Shown here: positions 54,333 through 63,161 of the stretch, one piece after another
Layout of the letters: each line of letters begins with the position of its first letter
How positions within the stretch are numbered: the stretch's first letter is position 1
Assembly: GCF_013520985.1 (NCBI RefSeq)
Contig: NZ_JACDTY010000026.1
Location: forward strand, 1 to 64,000
Length of the DNA: 64,000 nucleotides
Direction: 5' to 3'
Source of the DNA: Mesorhizobium neociceri
Lineage (GTDB): Bacteria; Pseudomonadota; Alphaproteobacteria; Rhizobiales; Rhizobiaceae
Made by a program: the position numbers and the translations under genes
The notes under the pieces: generated by a model
Told to the model about the DNA's origin: nothing
Seen by the model: only the letters and a program-made list of their open reading frames with translations
Database searches by the model: none

Positions 54333-55385
54333 ATGGACGGCAAGACCTTGACGGAAAAGCGCGGGCAGAACCGTGTGACGCTTGACGTCGTCGCCAAACA
54401 TGCCGGGGTTTCGAGGTCGACCGCCTCCCTCGTTGTTCGCAACAGCAACCTGATCGCGCCCGAAACGCATGAGCGTGTTCGCGCCTCCATGAAGGCGCTG
54501 GGCTACATCTACAATCAGTCGGCCGGCAGTTTGCGGTCGCAGAAGACGAAGACGTTGGGCATGGTCATTGCCGACGTATCGAACCCGTTTTACGCACTAC
54601 TCGCGTCCGGCATTGAATGGGCGTGCCACCAGCAGGATTTCCTGACGATCTTTGCCGACACTGCAGAAGACGGCGGACGCCAGAAGATGATCATCGATCG
54701 TCTTATACAGCACAATGTGGCCGGCGTATTTTTTTGCCCCGCCGGCGACAACTCTGCTGACGATCTCGCCGCCCTCGAAGTGGCGGGTACACCGGTAGTC
54801 CAGATCATGCGCCACGTCTCGGGGCAAAAAGTACCCTATATCGGCCCGGACAACGTTGCCGGAGTCCAGCTTGGTATCGATCACGTGGTGCGCTTGGGCC
54901 GCAAGAAACTGGCGTTCATTGGCGGCCCCGCCGGCAAGTCTTCGAGCGAGGAGCGACTTGAAGGCTTCAATCAGGGCGTGGCCAAGCATCGGTTGAGGGT
55001 GAAGAAGGACTTCATCAAGTCCGTCGCGATCAATCGGCGCGAAGCGATGGAGGCGGCACTTGTCCTGCTCGACCGCCCCGATCGCCCGGATGCAATCATC
55101 TGCTACAACGACCTGATGGCGTTCGGTGTGATGTTGGCGATGCAGCGCCTCGGCCTGGTGCCGGGCAAGGATGTTGCTCTTGTCGGTTTCGACGACATAC
55201 CGGAATCCGCGCTCTGGACGCCAGCGCTGACGACCGTCTCGATCGATGCACGCAACATTGGGCGATTGGCAGCCCGCGTTCTTATGGACAAGATCGCCAA
55301 TCCTAGCCGGACCTCGCGAGACATCATCGTCGAACCCAAGCTGATGATCCGGGAATCCTGCGGCGAGTCTTTCGCCGCGGCTTAA
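54333..55385 (+). CDS. LacI-family transcriptional regulator
   Basis: 350 residues from ATG 54333 with GAGAAGG upstream. Helix-turn-helix: VTLDVVAKHAGVSRSTASLV, followed by the hinge GYIYNQSAGSLRSQ, whose Leu is the residue that opens the central CG of LacI operators. The effector domain is of the periplasmic-binding type: LGMVIADVSNPFYALLASGI, CYNDLMAFGVM and DVALVGFDDIPES. It lies beside operator 9, the only LacI-type gene seen within the field of twelve matching palindromes, so it is the likely repressor of the second regulon. Inducer unknown. Confidence 0.92.
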   Translation: MDGKTLTEKRGQNRVTLDVVAKHAGVSRSTASLVVRNSNLIAPETHERVRASMKALGYIYNQSAGSLRSQKTKTLGMVIADVSNPFYALLASGIEWACHQQDFLTIFADTAEDGGRQKMIIDRLIQHNVAGVFFCPAGDNSADDLAALEVAGTPVVQIMRHVSGQKVPYIGPDNVAGVQLGIDHVVRLGRKKLAFIGGPAGKSSSEERLEGFNQGVAKHRLRVKKDFIKSVAINRREAMEAALVLLDRPDRPDAIICYNDLMAFGVMLAMQRLGLVPGKDVALVGFDDIPESALWTPALTTVSIDARNIGRLAARVLMDKIANPSRTSRDIIVEPKLMIRESCGESFAAA

Positions 55386-55419
55386 TCCGCGGCAGGGCCG
55401 CGCTGCCGGCAAGTCGACG

Positions 55420-56214
55420 TCAGGACGCCCAGTTTTCCCGGTAGTCCGGATAGATCGTCAGGCCACCATCGACGTACAGCGTGTGCCCGGTGATGTAGCG
55501 GGCATCATCCGAGGCGAGGAAGGCAAAGGCTGCCGCAACCTCCTCCGCGTCGGCAATCCGGCCGAGCGGAATATGCGCTTCGACAGCGGCGCGCTTGTCG
55601 GGATCGAAAACCCAGCTCCGATTCAGCGGCGTCACCGTTGCGCCAGGCGCGACATTGTTCACCCGGATACCCTGCGCCGCATATTCCAGGGCCAGTGTCC
55701 GCATGAGCATGCCGAGCCCGCCTTTGCTTGCGGCATAGGCGATGAACCGCGGCTTCGGGATCGTTTCGTGATTGCTGGAATTGTTCAGGATCACCCCGCC
55801 TATGCCGCGCGAGAGAAAATGCCGCACGGCAAGTTTCGAGCAGATGAAAGCGCCTCTGAGATTGACATCCAGGACCGCGTCAAAATCCTCTAGCGGGAAT
55901 TCATGCGATGCATGTTCGCGGTTGATGCCAGCATTGTTGATCAGTATGTCGACCTGTCCCGCGAGGTCGACCGCCTCTTCGAACATCGTCTCGACCTGGC
56001 GCGGATCGGACAGATCGCCTGGTACGACGCCGCCAACCCGATCGGTGCCATAACGATCAGCTATCGAAGCGGCGGTCTGGCGAAGGGCATCAGAGCCTTG
56101 AAGATCGTTGAGAATGACGATCGAGCCTTCCTCGGCAAAACGCATGGCTGTCGCACTGCCAATGCCTTGTGCGGCACCCGTTATCAGCACCCGCTTGTCG
56201 GTCAATCCGCGCAT
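55420..56214 (-). CDS. Short-chain dehydrogenase/reductase (SDR)
   Basis: 264 residues from ATG 56214 with AGAGGAATGTC upstream; the longer frame lacks family sequence. LITGAAQGIGSATAMRFAEE for NAD(P), NNAGINRE, NNSSNHETIP at the Ser region and YAASKGGLGML with catalytic Tyr and Lys; ITGHTLYVDGG near the end. It resembles glucose-1-dehydrogenase and 3-ketoacyl-reductase-like SDRs. Last gene of the four-gene unit beginning with the molybdopterin fusion. Confidence 0.9.
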   Translation of the reverse strand: MRGLTDKRVLITGAAQGIGSATAMRFAEEGSIVILNDLQGSDALRQTAASIADRYGTDRVGGVVPGDLSDPRQVETMFEEAVDLAGQVDILINNAGINREHASHEFPLEDFDAVLDVNLRGAFICSKLAVRHFLSRGIGGVILNNSSNHETIPKPRFIAYAASKGGLGMLMRTLALEYAAQGIRVNNVAPGATVTPLNRSWVFDPDKRAAVEAHIPLGRIADAEEVAAAFAFLASDDARYITGHTLYVDGGLTIYPDYRENWAS

Positions 56215-56296
56215 GACATTCCTCTGTGCTGTAAGGCAATCGATTTCGGCCTCAATGCCCGTTCGGGCGCTACAGACCTGCATGGTGCGGTCAGCA

Positions 56297-56884
56297 TCAG
56301 CTGCCGTCCCGCAGATCCGGGATCGGATCGTAGCTGAGCCTTATGTCCGAGAAACGGACGCGACAGCCGTTTCCGAGCGGCGATTGTGCCGACAAACCGA
56401 TGGTCAGCGGACCGCTGCCACGTGGCAGGGAAAACCATCGCAGGAAATGCCAGTGGCTACCGGTCTCGGAGAAATGAAAGGCAAAGGCGCCGTCCTGGGC
56501 GCTCAGCCTCAGATAGACGGCCTCCTTTTCGAAGGACGGGCCGTCGCAATCATCCGACACGCCCTTGGTAACGACGCTGACGATTGTTGGAATGTGCTGG
56601 GGCGAATACTCGAAAGCAATTTTAGCCCAAGTGTCTTCACTGGCTTGGACGAAAATGGTCCCCCCGTCGAACCGGGAACCGAAATCGGCGGTTACCTTTG
56701 CTTGCAGGGAAAAGACGGGTGCCTCGATGGACATTGCCATCGAAGGAACATTGCGCAATTTCGCTTTGCCCCGGGGATCAAAAAACCAGTCGGTGTTCGG
56801 GCCGGCCTCGATCACCGCGTCATTTCCGTCGAAATCGATACGGCCTGCCTGTGGGCCGCGTTTTTCAAATCGTTCGATCAGCAT
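56297..56884 (-). CDS. DUF1349-type concanavalin-like protein
   Basis: 195 residues, ATG 56884. Family-like text: TDWFFDPRGK near the start, DGGTIFVQASEDTWAKIAFEY and SVVTKGVSDDCDG in the middle. The fold is a beta-sandwich related to sugar-binding or glycosidase accessory domains, generally of unknown function. It sits between the SDR and GH3-like genes. No signal peptide, so it works in the cytoplasm. Confidence 0.75.
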   Translation of the reverse strand: MLIERFEKRGPQAGRIDFDGNDAVIEAGPNTDWFFDPRGKAKLRNVPSMAMSIEAPVFSLQAKVTADFGSRFDGGTIFVQASEDTWAKIAFEYSPQHIPTIVSVVTKGVSDDCDGPSFEKEAVYLRLSAQDGAFAFHFSETGSHWHFLRWFSLPRGSGPLTIGLSAQSPLGNGCRVRFSDIRLSYDPIPDLRDGS

Positions 56885-56948
56885 ATTCTATGTCCACATT
56901 CATAGTTGAATTGAAGTCGCAAATGGCGACGGCCAGTCGAGACAGCGC

Positions 56949-57962
56949 TCAGGTCAGTCGCAAGGCCAGCGTGCGCAATTTCGAAGCTGATGCGGCGATC
57001 TGATCGGCCGACAGGGCCCCGTGCTGGACTGCCAGCTCAATAGCGCGGACCATCGACGTGATGTGTGGAACGCCGTTTGCAGAGACCAGCATCCAATCGG
57101 CGCCGGCGGCCAGCGCTTTGACGGCCGACTGCTCGATGGTCATGTCCCGGATTGTCGCTTTCCAGTCCAGGTCATCGGTAAGGACAACGCCGCCAAAACC
57201 GAATTCGCCCTTTAGCAGGCTGATCAGTTCGGCTGAGTGGGAGGCTGCGGTGGGTGGGGTCGTCGCCTTGAAGATCGCCGGACCCATCATGACGACATCG
57301 CTGCCGGCTTCGATGCCGGCTCGAAACGGTGCTGAAAATGTCCGCAATTCCTCCAGCGAATGGGGAACTTCGCCTTCGTCAACGGCGGGGTCGAGCGCAC
57401 AGATCGGGTGCCCGGGAAAATGCTTCACCGTTGCGGCGACGCCGCCATCCTGGACACCTTTGACGAAGGCACTGACAATCCGCGTCACTTCACCAATATC
57501 GTCGCTGAGGGTACGCCCCTCAAGCCAGGGATTGGGGCCGACAAGCACATCCGCCACAGGCGACAGGAAGACGTTGACGCCAAGATTGCGAGCGGACACG
57601 GCCGAGGCCTTTGATCGCGCCTCGATGGCCTCACTTGTGGATCGATGCGCCTCTTCGAGCGATGGCAGCGACGTGACAAGCCGGTGAAGCCTCTCGATGC
57701 CGCCGATCTCGGCATCGACGGCAACGAGCACCGGGCCGGCAATGCTTCGGGCCTGGGCAACCGTCTTGCGCCAGCGATCCGCCGTTTCCTCGGCCACGCG
57801 CCTGGCGTCGATGATACGGCTGACATACTCCTCGCGCGTTTCGCCAAAGAGCAATGAGATGCCTCCGCTTTCCAGGAAGCGGGAGGCTGAGCTGTCGATC
57901 TCGAGTTCGGGGAAGATCGGCAGAAAGAGGGCATGGATGTCACGCCGCAGCTGGGTTGTCAT
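56949..57962 (-). CDS. Glycoside hydrolase family 3-like protein, NagZ branch, paralogue 2
   Basis: 337 residues, ATG 57962. DAEIGGIERLHRL, VKHFPGHPICALDPAVDEG and VVLTDDLDWKA (nucleophile-type Asp). As in the 25255 protein, the Asp-Ser-His acid/base loop of NagZ is gone (DPAVDEG). No signal peptide. It follows the molybdopterin fusion gene after 38 bp. Confidence 0.8.
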   Translation of the reverse strand: MTTQLRRDIHALFLPIFPELEIDSSASRFLESGGISLLFGETREEYVSRIIDARRVAEETADRWRKTVAQARSIAGPVLVAVDAEIGGIERLHRLVTSLPSLEEAHRSTSEAIEARSKASAVSARNLGVNVFLSPVADVLVGPNPWLEGRTLSDDIGEVTRIVSAFVKGVQDGGVAATVKHFPGHPICALDPAVDEGEVPHSLEELRTFSAPFRAGIEAGSDVVMMGPAIFKATTPPTAASHSAELISLLKGEFGFGGVVLTDDLDWKATIRDMTIEQSAVKALAAGADWMLVSANGVPHITSMVRAIELAVQHGALSADQIAASASKLRTLALRLT

Positions 57963-58000
57963 GAAGTCTCCTCAAAAGGGATTGTGATGGCGATGCAGCG

Positions 58001-61000
58001 CTAGACGTCGACGAGCAGATCGGATTTCGGGACAGCCTGACAGGCCAGACACGGGTCCGTCGCAGATCTGACAAGGTCGGTGCGATAGGTGATCTCGCCT
58101 TCCAGGACCCGCACCTCGCAGCTCTCGCACTGGCCGGCCCGGCATCCGTTGGTGATCCTCACGCCTTCTGCCTCGGCCAACTCCAGCAGCGAGCCGCGCG
58201 CGCGGTCCCAGATTGCCGTCTTGCCGGAGCGCACGAAGGTGACGGAGTATGGGCCTTCGGGCAGTGCGGTCTGATCGACGCTGCCAGCGGCGAAGGCCTC
58301 TTCGAACATAAGCTGATCCGGGTGGCCGGCGCTGACCAACTCTGCCTTCAGCGATGCGACCATGCCTGACGGGCCGCAGAAATAGATCGCCGGCGAGACC
58401 TCGAACGTTCCGAGCCGCAGATGGCTGATACCGAGTCGCCCCCGATGAATATCGGCAGGAACGTCTTTACCGGCACGGCTCCAGCATCGGTCGATCGTCA
58501 GCTCCGGCATGGCCGCGGCGAGTGACGCCAGACGGTCAGAAAAAGCTTCCGTCTCCGCGAGGCTGTTGGCGTATGCAAGATGAACCCTCGGGCGAAGAGG
58601 CCGCCGTGCCAAGGTCTCCAGATAGGACAGAAACGGTGTAATGCCGATGCCGCCGGCAACCAGTACAACGGGCCGCTCGGAGACAAGGGGCAATGTGAAG
58701 CGCCCGGACGGCGCCCGCACGTCAAGCATGTCGCCCCGAGCCAGTATGCTGCTTATTGCTGTCGACATGCGGCCTGGCGCCACGTCGTCACGTCCCGTCG
58801 GCCGCCCCACCATGCGTACGGCAATCGTATAGGCGGTGCGCTCGCTATCAGAGGCCGGCCCCGTCAGGGAATAGCAGCGGATAAGATCCTCACCGGCCTC
58901 ACGCCACCGCAGAACGATGTGTTGGCCTGGCTCGAAATCGGGCAGCACGCTGCCGTCGGGGCGCTCCAGCGTCACAGCGGTTACGCCCTCGGCGATCTTG
59001 TCGAGGCCTGTCACACGCATCGTATGGAAGCCATGCCAAACGGTCCTGCGCGGGCCGATCGGTATGATGTTGCAGGACTGCGACCGATGAGCAGCTGCGC
59101 CGCTGACCGGGTCCAACTGGTCGCTGCCGACGAGCATGTTGTAGTTGGCGCCGCTTTTCGAAAAGGCGTCATAGCCGGGGAGGTCGAGAGCTGCGTTTCC
59201 CTGCCACCATCCAAAAGAGGCGCGGACGACGCGTTGGTCCAGGCTGTTGTCGAGCTTCACTTTCATGCGAACCTGGCCGTGTCGTGTGCTTATCTCGGCC
59301 CAGTCTCCGGCCTCCAGCCCAAGTCGTTCGGCCGCCTCAGGAGCGAGATTTACCGTAGGCTCCGGCTCCCGCTTGCGCAGCGACGGCACCTGCCGATGCT
59401 GGGAGTGGCAGTAATATCCCGTCTTCGCGGTCGTTAGTGCGAAGGGATAGGTTTCGTTTGCCGGAAGCTCGTCTGGATTGAATGTCGGAACCGGAGGCTG
59501 ACCGTTACGACGCAACAGCGCTGAATAAAGTTCAACCTGACCGGTCTCGGTGGCGAAGCCGGTCACGCCCATCTCGGTCGGTTCGGCATATTTGCGATAG
59601 CGCTGTTTTAGCGGATAACGGACCCCTTCCGGACAATTTCTCAACTGATCGAGCGTGATTCCGCTAGGCTGCAATATGTGAGACCGGGCAGCTTCGATGC
59701 TGCCGTCGAAGAACTGATCGCGCAGACCGAGTTCGTCGGCCAGGGCAAAGGCGATTTCGGCGTCAGAACGAGACTCGCCCGCTGAAGCCACCACCTGCTG
59801 CCTCAGTTGCACATGCTCCTGGGCGGCAAGTCCCGAACCGAAGCCAATTCTCAGCGCGTCGCGCTCCCACGGTGTGTTGACCGGCAACAGGAAATCGGCG
59901 GAGCGAGCGCTTGGGTTTTCGAACACGTCGCAATGGACGTAGAACTCGAGCGCATCCAGCGCGGCCCGCCCTCGTGTCGAGTTCGCATGGGCAACGGCAA
60001 GGTTCGCTCCGAAGCCGATAAGTCCACGCACTTTGTACGGGCGTTCATCAAGCGCCGCGGTGTAGAAATCATGCGCGGTGATGCGGCCCTGGTTCGGTGG
60101 ACCAAGCGGCTTGTCGTCGAGCCCGATCGCCTTGGCCTGCTGCGCCGGATCCAGGAGGTCGGGGCCGCAGACGGCGTTGCGTGGCACGCTCGGCAGCACA
60201 ACATTGCCGCCGGGTGCGTCGTAGCAGCCTTTCAGAGACATCAGCGTGGCGAGCGCCCGGTCGATTTGAGTGGATTGCGCGTGCTGGCCGAGACCGGTCC
60301 AGGTGTAATAGGCGACCGATCGGGCGGCGCCGATCATACGCGCTGCGGCGCGTATTTCCTCTTCTGGTATCCAGGTTAAGCGAGCCACTTCACTCAACGT
60401 GTGGCGGTTTGCCGCCGCGTGAAGCCAATCGAAAGCGGTGGTGCACCGAACGGGACCGTTCGCAGTGCTGACCTTGATCTCACCGGAACGCGCCGCTTGG
60501 GCAAGCACCGTCGGGGTCTCGCGGCCTTTGCCCTGCACGAAGGTCAATCGCCCATCGGTTCCGAGCACCACGAAAGCGTCCGTATCCTCTCCCTGTGCAT
60601 TGAGATCGCCCCCGCGCAGAAATTCCCCATTGTCGTCGCGGACAAGGAAGGCGGCATTGGTCCAGCGCATCAGGAATGAGTCATCGAAAGAATTCTCTTC
60701 GATCAGCAGGCGCATGATGCCGAGCGCCAATATGCCGTCGGAGCCAGGGCGAACCCGCAGCCATTGGTCAGCACCGATCGCGAAGCCAAAACGCCTGGGA
60801 TCGATGACGAGGATCTTGCAACCACGAGCCCGTGCCGCGGCGACCTGTGTCGCCTGGTCGAGCCAGACGGAACTCGGATTGAAACCCCAGAGAACGATCA
60901 GCTCCGCCTGGCCGTAGTCAGGATAGGGGAGGCCGGTGCCGAAGGTAAATGCGTGAGCAAAGTCCTTGTGCCAGTTGCAGATCTCGGTGGTGCTGACCCA

Positions 61001-61402
61001 ATTCGGTGTGCCGCTCACCTGGATCAGGCGTTCGATCCATTCTTCGCCGTCGCTCAATGCGGTACCACTTGGCGTCGTTGTCGACACCGCCACGCTTTCG
61101 ATCCCGTGGCTGTCACGCAATTTGCGCAAGCGCTCACCGATTTCGGACAAGGCCTGCTCCCAGGAGACAGGAACCCAGCCGGGCTCGTCGCTTCCCTTCG
61201 GGTTGGTCCGCTTCAGCGGTGTCATCAGCCTGTCGGGATGGTAGAGGATCTCAGGCGCCGCCTTGCCCTTGACGCAAAGCGACTTCCCGGTCGGGTGGGC
61301 GGGAGCCGGCGCAGCACCCGTGAGGCGTCCGTCTTCAACAATGAATGTCGCGCCGCATCTGGATTTGCAGAGCGCGCAGAAGCCGGGCTTTTCCGTACGC
61401 AT
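58001..61402 (-). CDS. Molybdopterin oxidoreductase fused to ferredoxin reductase and 2Fe-2S ferredoxin
   Basis: 1133 residues, ATG 61402. Domains in order: N-terminal 4Fe-4S site (C9, C12, C16, C43); molybdopterin catalytic domain to about 630, with C142 in TTEICNWHKD a possible Mo ligand; guanylate-dinucleotide-binding domain about 640-760; then from about 790 an FAD domain with IRCYSLTGP and NAD(P) domain with AGGIGITPFLSY; and a C-terminal 2Fe-2S ferredoxin with CRAGQCESC and CLACQ. It could draw electrons from NAD(P)H (or deliver them) within one polypeptide. The N-half resembles assimilatory nitrate reductases and formate dehydrogenases. Operator 10 is 19 bases upstream. The substrate is unknown. 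Confidence 0.85.
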   Translation of the reverse strand: MRTEKPGFCALCKSRCGATFIVEDGRLTGAAPAPAHPTGKSLCVKGKAAPEILYHPDRLMTPLKRTNPKGSDEPGWVPVSWEQALSEIGERLRKLRDSHGIESVAVSTTTPSGTALSDGEEWIERLIQVSGTPNWVSTTEICNWHKDFAHAFTFGTGLPYPDYGQAELIVLWGFNPSSVWLDQATQVAAARARGCKILVIDPRRFGFAIGADQWLRVRPGSDGILALGIMRLLIEENSFDDSFLMRWTNAAFLVRDDNGEFLRGGDLNAQGEDTDAFVVLGTDGRLTFVQGKGRETPTVLAQAARSGEIKVSTANGPVRCTTAFDWLHAAANRHTLSEVARLTWIPEEEIRAAARMIGAARSVAYYTWTGLGQHAQSTQIDRALATLMSLKGCYDAPGGNVVLPSVPRNAVCGPDLLDPAQQAKAIGLDDKPLGPPNQGRITAHDFYTAALDERPYKVRGLIGFGANLAVAHANSTRGRAALDALEFYVHCDVFENPSARSADFLLPVNTPWERDALRIGFGSGLAAQEHVQLRQQVVASAGESRSDAEIAFALADELGLRDQFFDGSIEAARSHILQPSGITLDQLRNCPEGVRYPLKQRYRKYAEPTEMGVTGFATETGQVELYSALLRRNGQPPVPTFNPDELPANETYPFALTTAKTGYYCHSQHRQVPSLRKREPEPTVNLAPEAAERLGLEAGDWAEISTRHGQVRMKVKLDNSLDQRVVRASFGWWQGNAALDLPGYDAFSKSGANYNMLVGSDQLDPVSGAAAHRSQSCNIIPIGPRRTVWHGFHTMRVTGLDKIAEGVTAVTLERPDGSVLPDFEPGQHIVLRWREAGEDLIRCYSLTGPASDSERTAYTIAVRMVGRPTGRDDVAPGRMSTAISSILARGDMLDVRAPSGRFTLPLVSERPVVLVAGGIGITPFLSYLETLARRPLRPRVHLAYANSLAETEAFSDRLASLAAAMPELTIDRCWSRAGKDVPADIHRGRLGISHLRLGTFEVSPAIYFCGPSGMVASLKAELVSAGHPDQLMFEEAFAAGSVDQTALPEGPYSVTFVRSGKTAIWDRARGSLLELAEAEGVRITNGCRAGQCESCEVRVLEGEITYRTDLVRSATDPCLACQAVPKSDLLVDV

Positions 61403-61420
61403 CGCTGACTCGTTGGTTTA

Positions 61421-61434
61421 GTAGATCGATCTAA
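61421..61434. promoter_or_regulatory. LacI-type operator 10
   Basis: GTAGATCGATCTAA, one change from the perfect palindrome, ending 19 bases before the start of the molybdopterin fusion gene. Confidence 0.75.
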
Positions 61435-61474
61435 TTGCAACCTGCTTCCATCGACTGCCATTGTCAAGTCAGGA

Positions 61475-62641
61475 TCAACAGGCGGCTAGTTTCGAGAGGT
61501 CGCGGGCGACGGCTTCGCCATCGTGAGTGCCCCTTCGCCATAGATCCTCGAAGTCCCCGGAAACCACCGAGATGCCTTGCGCTCCACACATTTCCTCCAG
61601 TGAGCCGGACTGGAGGTAGCTGAATTTGCCGACGCGCTTGGGGAAGGGAAAGAAATTGCGATTGGACAGAACATGGGTGAGCACGATGCCGCTGGAGCGG
61701 GTCCTGGCAAGCCGAAGGACCGTTGAGAGTTGGGCCTCAAGCGTCATGCCTCGGGTTTCGGCGCAATCGGTGATGTTCCCGACAAAGATCTTCTTGGCTC
61801 TCGAATTGGCAGAGATTGCCTCCACGACACCGTTGACCAGAAGGTGAGGCAACAAGCTGGAAAACAGGCTTCCCGGGCCGTACAGAATAATATCGGCGGT
61901 ATGGATGGCTTCGATCGCCGGGCCGTTGCCCTCGACGTTGGCTGATACCGTCGAATCCGACGCTCGCGTCAGCCAGATATCTTCGATCCATGCGGGTGGT
62001 TCGGACGGAGTCAGTGTCGTGATCAGGTGCTGCCGGTCGAGGACACGGCCGTCGGAAAGCCGTGCCGACAAATGGACATCGCTGGCGACGGCGATAGGCC
62101 AGACATTGCCCTCGATGCCACACATGCCTTTGAAAATGGAGATGGCAGCGTTGATGTCTTTGTCATGAGCAAGATAGGCGCCAGCCAGGATAAAGTTGCC
62201 GACGCTGCCGTTTCCAAGATCGAAATCCTCAGGCAAACGGGATCTGAAGACATCGAGGTAGCGCGTGATAGCGTTGCTCAGTGGCGCCGGCTCTGTCTTC
62301 AAGAGCGAGTGCCGGCAATCTGCCAAGAAATCGAACTCCGTTCGCAATTGTCGTTTGTCTGCGGCCTCAGACAGCCGGGCGTTACACATCCTGACGACAT
62401 TGCCGGCGCACTTCTCGCCATGAGCCATCGTCATCAATGCTTGCCGGATATCTCCCACCGGAAGAATGCCCAGCGTTTCCCTGATCGCTCGCGAACTGCC
62501 GCCGCTATCCCAGGCCGGTACGATGCGCGTCAGGCGGGCGGGGGTTCGCGACAGCGCCAGATTGATGTTGCGACAACCGCTGCCGCCACCCAGCATGACG
62601 ATATGAGGTGACTTCAGACGGTCGATATTCAGCGCTGCCAA
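61475..62641 (-). CDS. YvcK/CofD-like protein
   Basis: 388 residues from a TTG at 62641, which has GGGAG seven bases upstream. The frame is open to 63025, but a start beyond 62713 would put the operator inside the gene. Marks: IVMLGGGSGCRNINLAL, WDSGGSSRAIRETLG, ILPVGDIRQALM and GNFILAGAYL, as in YvcK (gluconeogenesis factor) and CofD (2-phospho-lactate transferase). YvcK binds UDP-sugars and acts in cell-envelope and carbon control. Here it sits within a catabolic regulon, beside the molybdopterin gene; role unknown. Confidence 0.8.
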   Translation of the reverse strand: MAALNIDRLKSPHIVMLGGGSGCRNINLALSRTPARLTRIVPAWDSGGSSRAIRETLGILPVGDIRQALMTMAHGEKCAGNVVRMCNARLSEAADKRQLRTEFDFLADCRHSLLKTEPAPLSNAITRYLDVFRSRLPEDFDLGNGSVGNFILAGAYLAHDKDINAAISIFKGMCGIEGNVWPIAVASDVHLSARLSDGRVLDRQHLITTLTPSEPPAWIEDIWLTRASDSTVSANVEGNGPAIEAIHTADIILYGPGSLFSSLLPHLLVNGVVEAISANSRAKKIFVGNITDCAETRGMTLEAQLSTVLRLARTRSSGIVLTHVLSNRNFFPFPKRVGKFSYLQSGSLEEMCGAQGISVVSGDFEDLWRRGTHDGEAVARDLSKLAAC

Positions 62642-62712
62642 ACCGCTACTCCCTGCAAAATCAAATCGGACCAATTGCACATATTGAAGTGCGTTGTCTT
62701 TTAGTCTACGAC

Positions 62713-62726
62713 TTAGATCGATACAA
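62713..62726. promoter_or_regulatory. LacI-type operator 11 (degenerate)
   Basis: TTAGATCGATACAA: left half perfect, right half with two changes. Between the YvcK-like gene (minus) and the small protein gene (plus). Confidence 0.5.
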
Positions 62727-62790
62727 CGACTGTCATCGGGCGGTTTCTGCTCAAGGTTGGTTCTTCGCCGGAACGTCATCAGGGAAAGCC

Positions 62791-63036
62791 ATGATACAGG
62801 ATCTGATGAGAACAAGGGCGATGAGATTTGCTTCACTGGCGGCTCTGCTTGTCGCCGCCGACCATGTCGCATTGGGTGGGCGAACCATGTCTGAGGGCTA
62901 TGATCTGATCGTTGGGTATAGCGAAGGCCAGTTGGAAATTGCGGGCCTGAAGCTTCAGGCCTACGGTGCCGTCTGGGCAGGGCTGCTCGGCGTCGAGGAC
63001 GTTGGCAACAAGGCCGCTGAACCACCTGCAGGTTAA
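62791..63036 (+). CDS. Small protein, unknown, possibly membrane-associated
   Basis: 81 residues from ATG 62791, preceded by AGGGAAAGCC; ATGs at 62806 and 62821 (the latter after AAGGGCG) are alternatives. The short hydrophobic stretch MRFASLAALLVAADHVAL is followed by a charged and then glycine-rich tail. I do not recognise it. It is divergent from the YvcK-like gene with operator 11 between, and precedes operator 12. Could be a spurious frame. Confidence 0.35.
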   Translation: MIQDLMRTRAMRFASLAALLVAADHVALGGRTMSEGYDLIVGYSEGQLEIAGLKLQAYGAVWAGLLGVEDVGNKAAEPPAG

Positions 63037-63078
63037 CGGGAAACTCCGCCGAATTCGAATTTGGGTTTTCGAAAGAAA

Positions 63079-63092
63079 TTGCATCGATCTAA
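63079..63092. promoter_or_regulatory. LacI-type operator 12
   Basis: TTGCATCGATCTAA, 70 bases upstream of the racemase-like gene, the same variant as operator 6. Confidence 0.65.
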
Positions 63093-63161
63093 TAGACGCG
63101 ATGCACCCAACGCAGATCTAGGCAGTTCGCAACGTGGAAATGAATTTGTGGCCAGAAGCGC

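Noticed and set aside
62642..63025. N-terminal extension of the YvcK-like protein
   Set aside because: It would include operator 11 and has no family sequence; TTG 62641 has a good ribosome site.
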